Source of the DNA: Opitutales bacterium
GTDB lineage: Bacteria > Verrucomicrobiota > Verrucomicrobiia > Opitutales > Opitutaceae
Assembly: GCA_021772595.1 (NCBI GenBank)
Contig: JAJFLS010000250.1
Coordinates: 1-15,799, forward strand
Length of the DNA stretch: 15,799 nt
Direction: 5' to 3'
Shown here piece after piece: positions 14,586 through 15,799 of the stretch; the stretch's first letter is position 1, and every line of letters begins with the position of its first letter. The position numbers and the translations under genes were made by a program. The notes under the pieces are model-generated. The model was not told the DNA's origin. It was given only the letters and a program-made list of their open reading frames with translations, and ran no database searches.

Positions 14586-15644
14586 CTAGGTGGAAACTGA
14601 GTCGTCGGCAGCGTTGCCGCTACTTGAACTCTCGGCTTCTTTTTCCATAGCTTTAGCCTCAGCGACCTTTTCCCACAGAACTTCTTTGAGCTCTGGCACC
14701 CCCTCTTCCGTCAAACAGGATATCGGCTGGATCATCACATCCCGCGTTTTCCGAAAGCGTTCCAAATTTTCGAGGGAATCATCCTCATCCATTTTATTTC
14801 CGACAACGATTCTCGGCTTGGTGAGAAGCTTGGCGTCATAAGCGCCCAATTCCTCGATCAGTTGATCATAATCATCCCATGGATCCCGGCCATCTATCCC
14901 GGACATATCGATGATCAAAGTGAGGAGAAAGCACCGCTCGATATGCCGCAGAAACCGATGTCCCAGGCCTCGATTCTCGCTAGCTCCGTCGATAAGTCCC
15001 GGAATGTCAGCTAGTTCGAGCGTCTCGTATAGTTCGGGATACTCGATGACACCGATCTGAGGATGCAGCGTAGTAAAGGGATAAGCCGCCATTTTCGGGC
15101 GGGCGTTGGTGATCATGTTCGTCAGCGTGGATTTGCCCGCATTGGGATAGCCGACCAGGCCAATGTCCGCGATGCTTTTCAAAATGAGCTTATACTCGCC
15201 CGTTTCGCCGGGCTCTCCCGGATTCGCTCTTCGCGGAGCGCGGTTCACCGAACTTTTGAACTTCTTGTTTCCCCAGCCGCCGTTGCCGCCTTCCAAAAGA
15301 CACTTTCTTTCCCCGTGCTCGAGAATTTCGGCAACCACCTCCTGAGTCGCCAAATCCACCACGATCGTCCCCGGAGGGACATACAAAACGCACTCTTTCC
15401 CTTGAGCCCCGCTCTGGTCGGATCCCCTGCCATGATCGCCCCGACCCGCATTCCAGTGAGGCTGGAAACGGTACCGCGTCAGGTTGTTCTCATTTTCGGA
15501 GCCCTCCAGAATGACGTCTCCTCCCTTGCCGCCGTCGCCTCCATTCGGTCCCCCAAAAGCCTCGTATTTCTCGCGGCGGAAGCTGACACATCCGCGCCCG
15601 CCATCCCCGGCCTGGACCTTAACTTTGGTTTCATCGACAAACAT
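14586..15644 (-). CDS. obg: GTPase Obg (ribosome assembly/stress GTPase)
   Basis: Obg is an essential GTPase that binds the 50S subunit and takes part in ribosome maturation and stress control. The protein has 352 residues. The N-terminal glycine-rich Obg domain covers about 1-158 and starts MFVDETKVKVQAGDGGRGC. The G domain has GYPNAGKST (G1, 165-173), DIPG (G3, 213-216) and NKMD (G4, 283-286). The C-terminus ends in an acidic, serine-rich tail; the OCT domain of Firmicutes Obg is missing. I set the start at 15644 because MFVDE is the family N-terminus; the open frame continues 25 codons upstream but that stretch is not Obg-like. No clear Shine-Dalgarno sequence is present. The rplU-rpmA genes that often precede obg are not found in the 155 bases to the right edge. 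The gene leads a likely operon with the two pilus/secretion genes. Confidence 0.96.
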   Translation of the reverse strand: MFVDETKVKVQAGDGGRGCVSFRREKYEAFGGPNGGDGGKGGDVILEGSENENNLTRYRFQPHWNAGRGDHGRGSDQSGAQGKECVLYVPPGTIVVDLATQEVVAEILEHGERKCLLEGGNGGWGNKKFKSSVNRAPRRANPGEPGETGEYKLILKSIADIGLVGYPNAGKSTLTNMITNARPKMAAYPFTTLHPQIGVIEYPELYETLELADIPGLIDGASENRGLGHRFLRHIERCFLLTLIIDMSGIDGRDPWDDYDQLIEELGAYDAKLLTKPRIVVGNKMDEDDSLENLERFRKTRDVMIQPISCLTEEGVPELKEVLWEKVAEAKAMEKEAESSSSGNAADDSVST

Positions 15645-15779
15645 GACGCAAAACCAATAGGACTCGATCTGCAGAATGCAATCCCCCGCTCGAAAACAGG
15701 TCAGACCGGGGCACGCCATTTCCTGGCTCCTGCGGCAGAGCTCACGAGAAAGACTCTAGTCTCAAACTTATGACCGTTT

Positions 15780-15799
15780 AAATTACAACGTTGTAATTT
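15780..15799. promoter_or_regulatory. Perfect palindrome at the right edge, possible LacI-family operator
   Basis: AAATTACAAC (15780-15789) and GTTGTAATTT (15790-15799) form a perfect palindrome with no spacer and a central CG. That is the shape of LacI/GalR-family operators. It lies about 135 bases upstream of the obg start and could serve obg or a gene beyond the window. The arms may extend further, since the window ends here. Confidence 0.45.

Noticed and set aside
15645..15719. 25-residue N-terminal extension of Obg
   Set aside because: The family N-terminus begins MFVDE, and the extension is cysteine-rich and not Obg-like.

Overview
The window looks like chromosomal DNA from a marine-type member of the Verrucomicrobiota, most likely class Opitutia. 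This placement is an inference. It rests on an iduronate-sulfatase-like gene, a large secreted protein ending in a duplicated domain of the kind common in that phylum, a carboxy(nor)spermidine polyamine route, and a scarcity of Shine-Dalgarno sequences. No marker gene for taxonomy is present, and I see no rRNA, tRNA, CRISPR array, transposase or phage gene.

Left part (1-5266): the 3' end of a sulfatase gene, then a 1168-residue exported protein with a CAP-like domain, a beta-sandwich, two VCBS repeats and two C-terminal repeats. Facing it on the minus strand is a complete miniature transcription unit. It has a consensus -10, a palindromic leader, a strong ribosome binding site, a 68-codon serine-rich ORF and a rho-independent terminator. 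I do not recognise the product, and it is the least explained item in the window.

Middle part (5267-9171): a three-gene polyamine operon of carboxy(nor)spermidine dehydrogenase, carboxy(nor)spermidine decarboxylase (nspC) and agmatinase (speB). Together these could turn agmatine into putrescine and then spermidine without S-adenosylmethionine. An exported peroxiredoxin-like protein with a CPFC motif follows.

Right-middle part (9172-12326): a two-gene operon with a 4-base ATGA overlap, encoding a DUF2868 membrane protein and a DUF3482 GTPase-like protein. Its leader has a strong hairpin that buries an SD-like sequence and a three-codon upstream ORF. The operon ends in a compact REP-like double hairpin that shows compensatory base changes.

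Right end (12334-15799, minus strand): obg, a free-standing protein resembling the N-terminal domain of GspE/PilB, and a full GspE/PilB-type ATPase, closely spaced as a likely operon. A perfect 20-base palindrome with a central CG, like a LacI-family operator, abuts the right edge.
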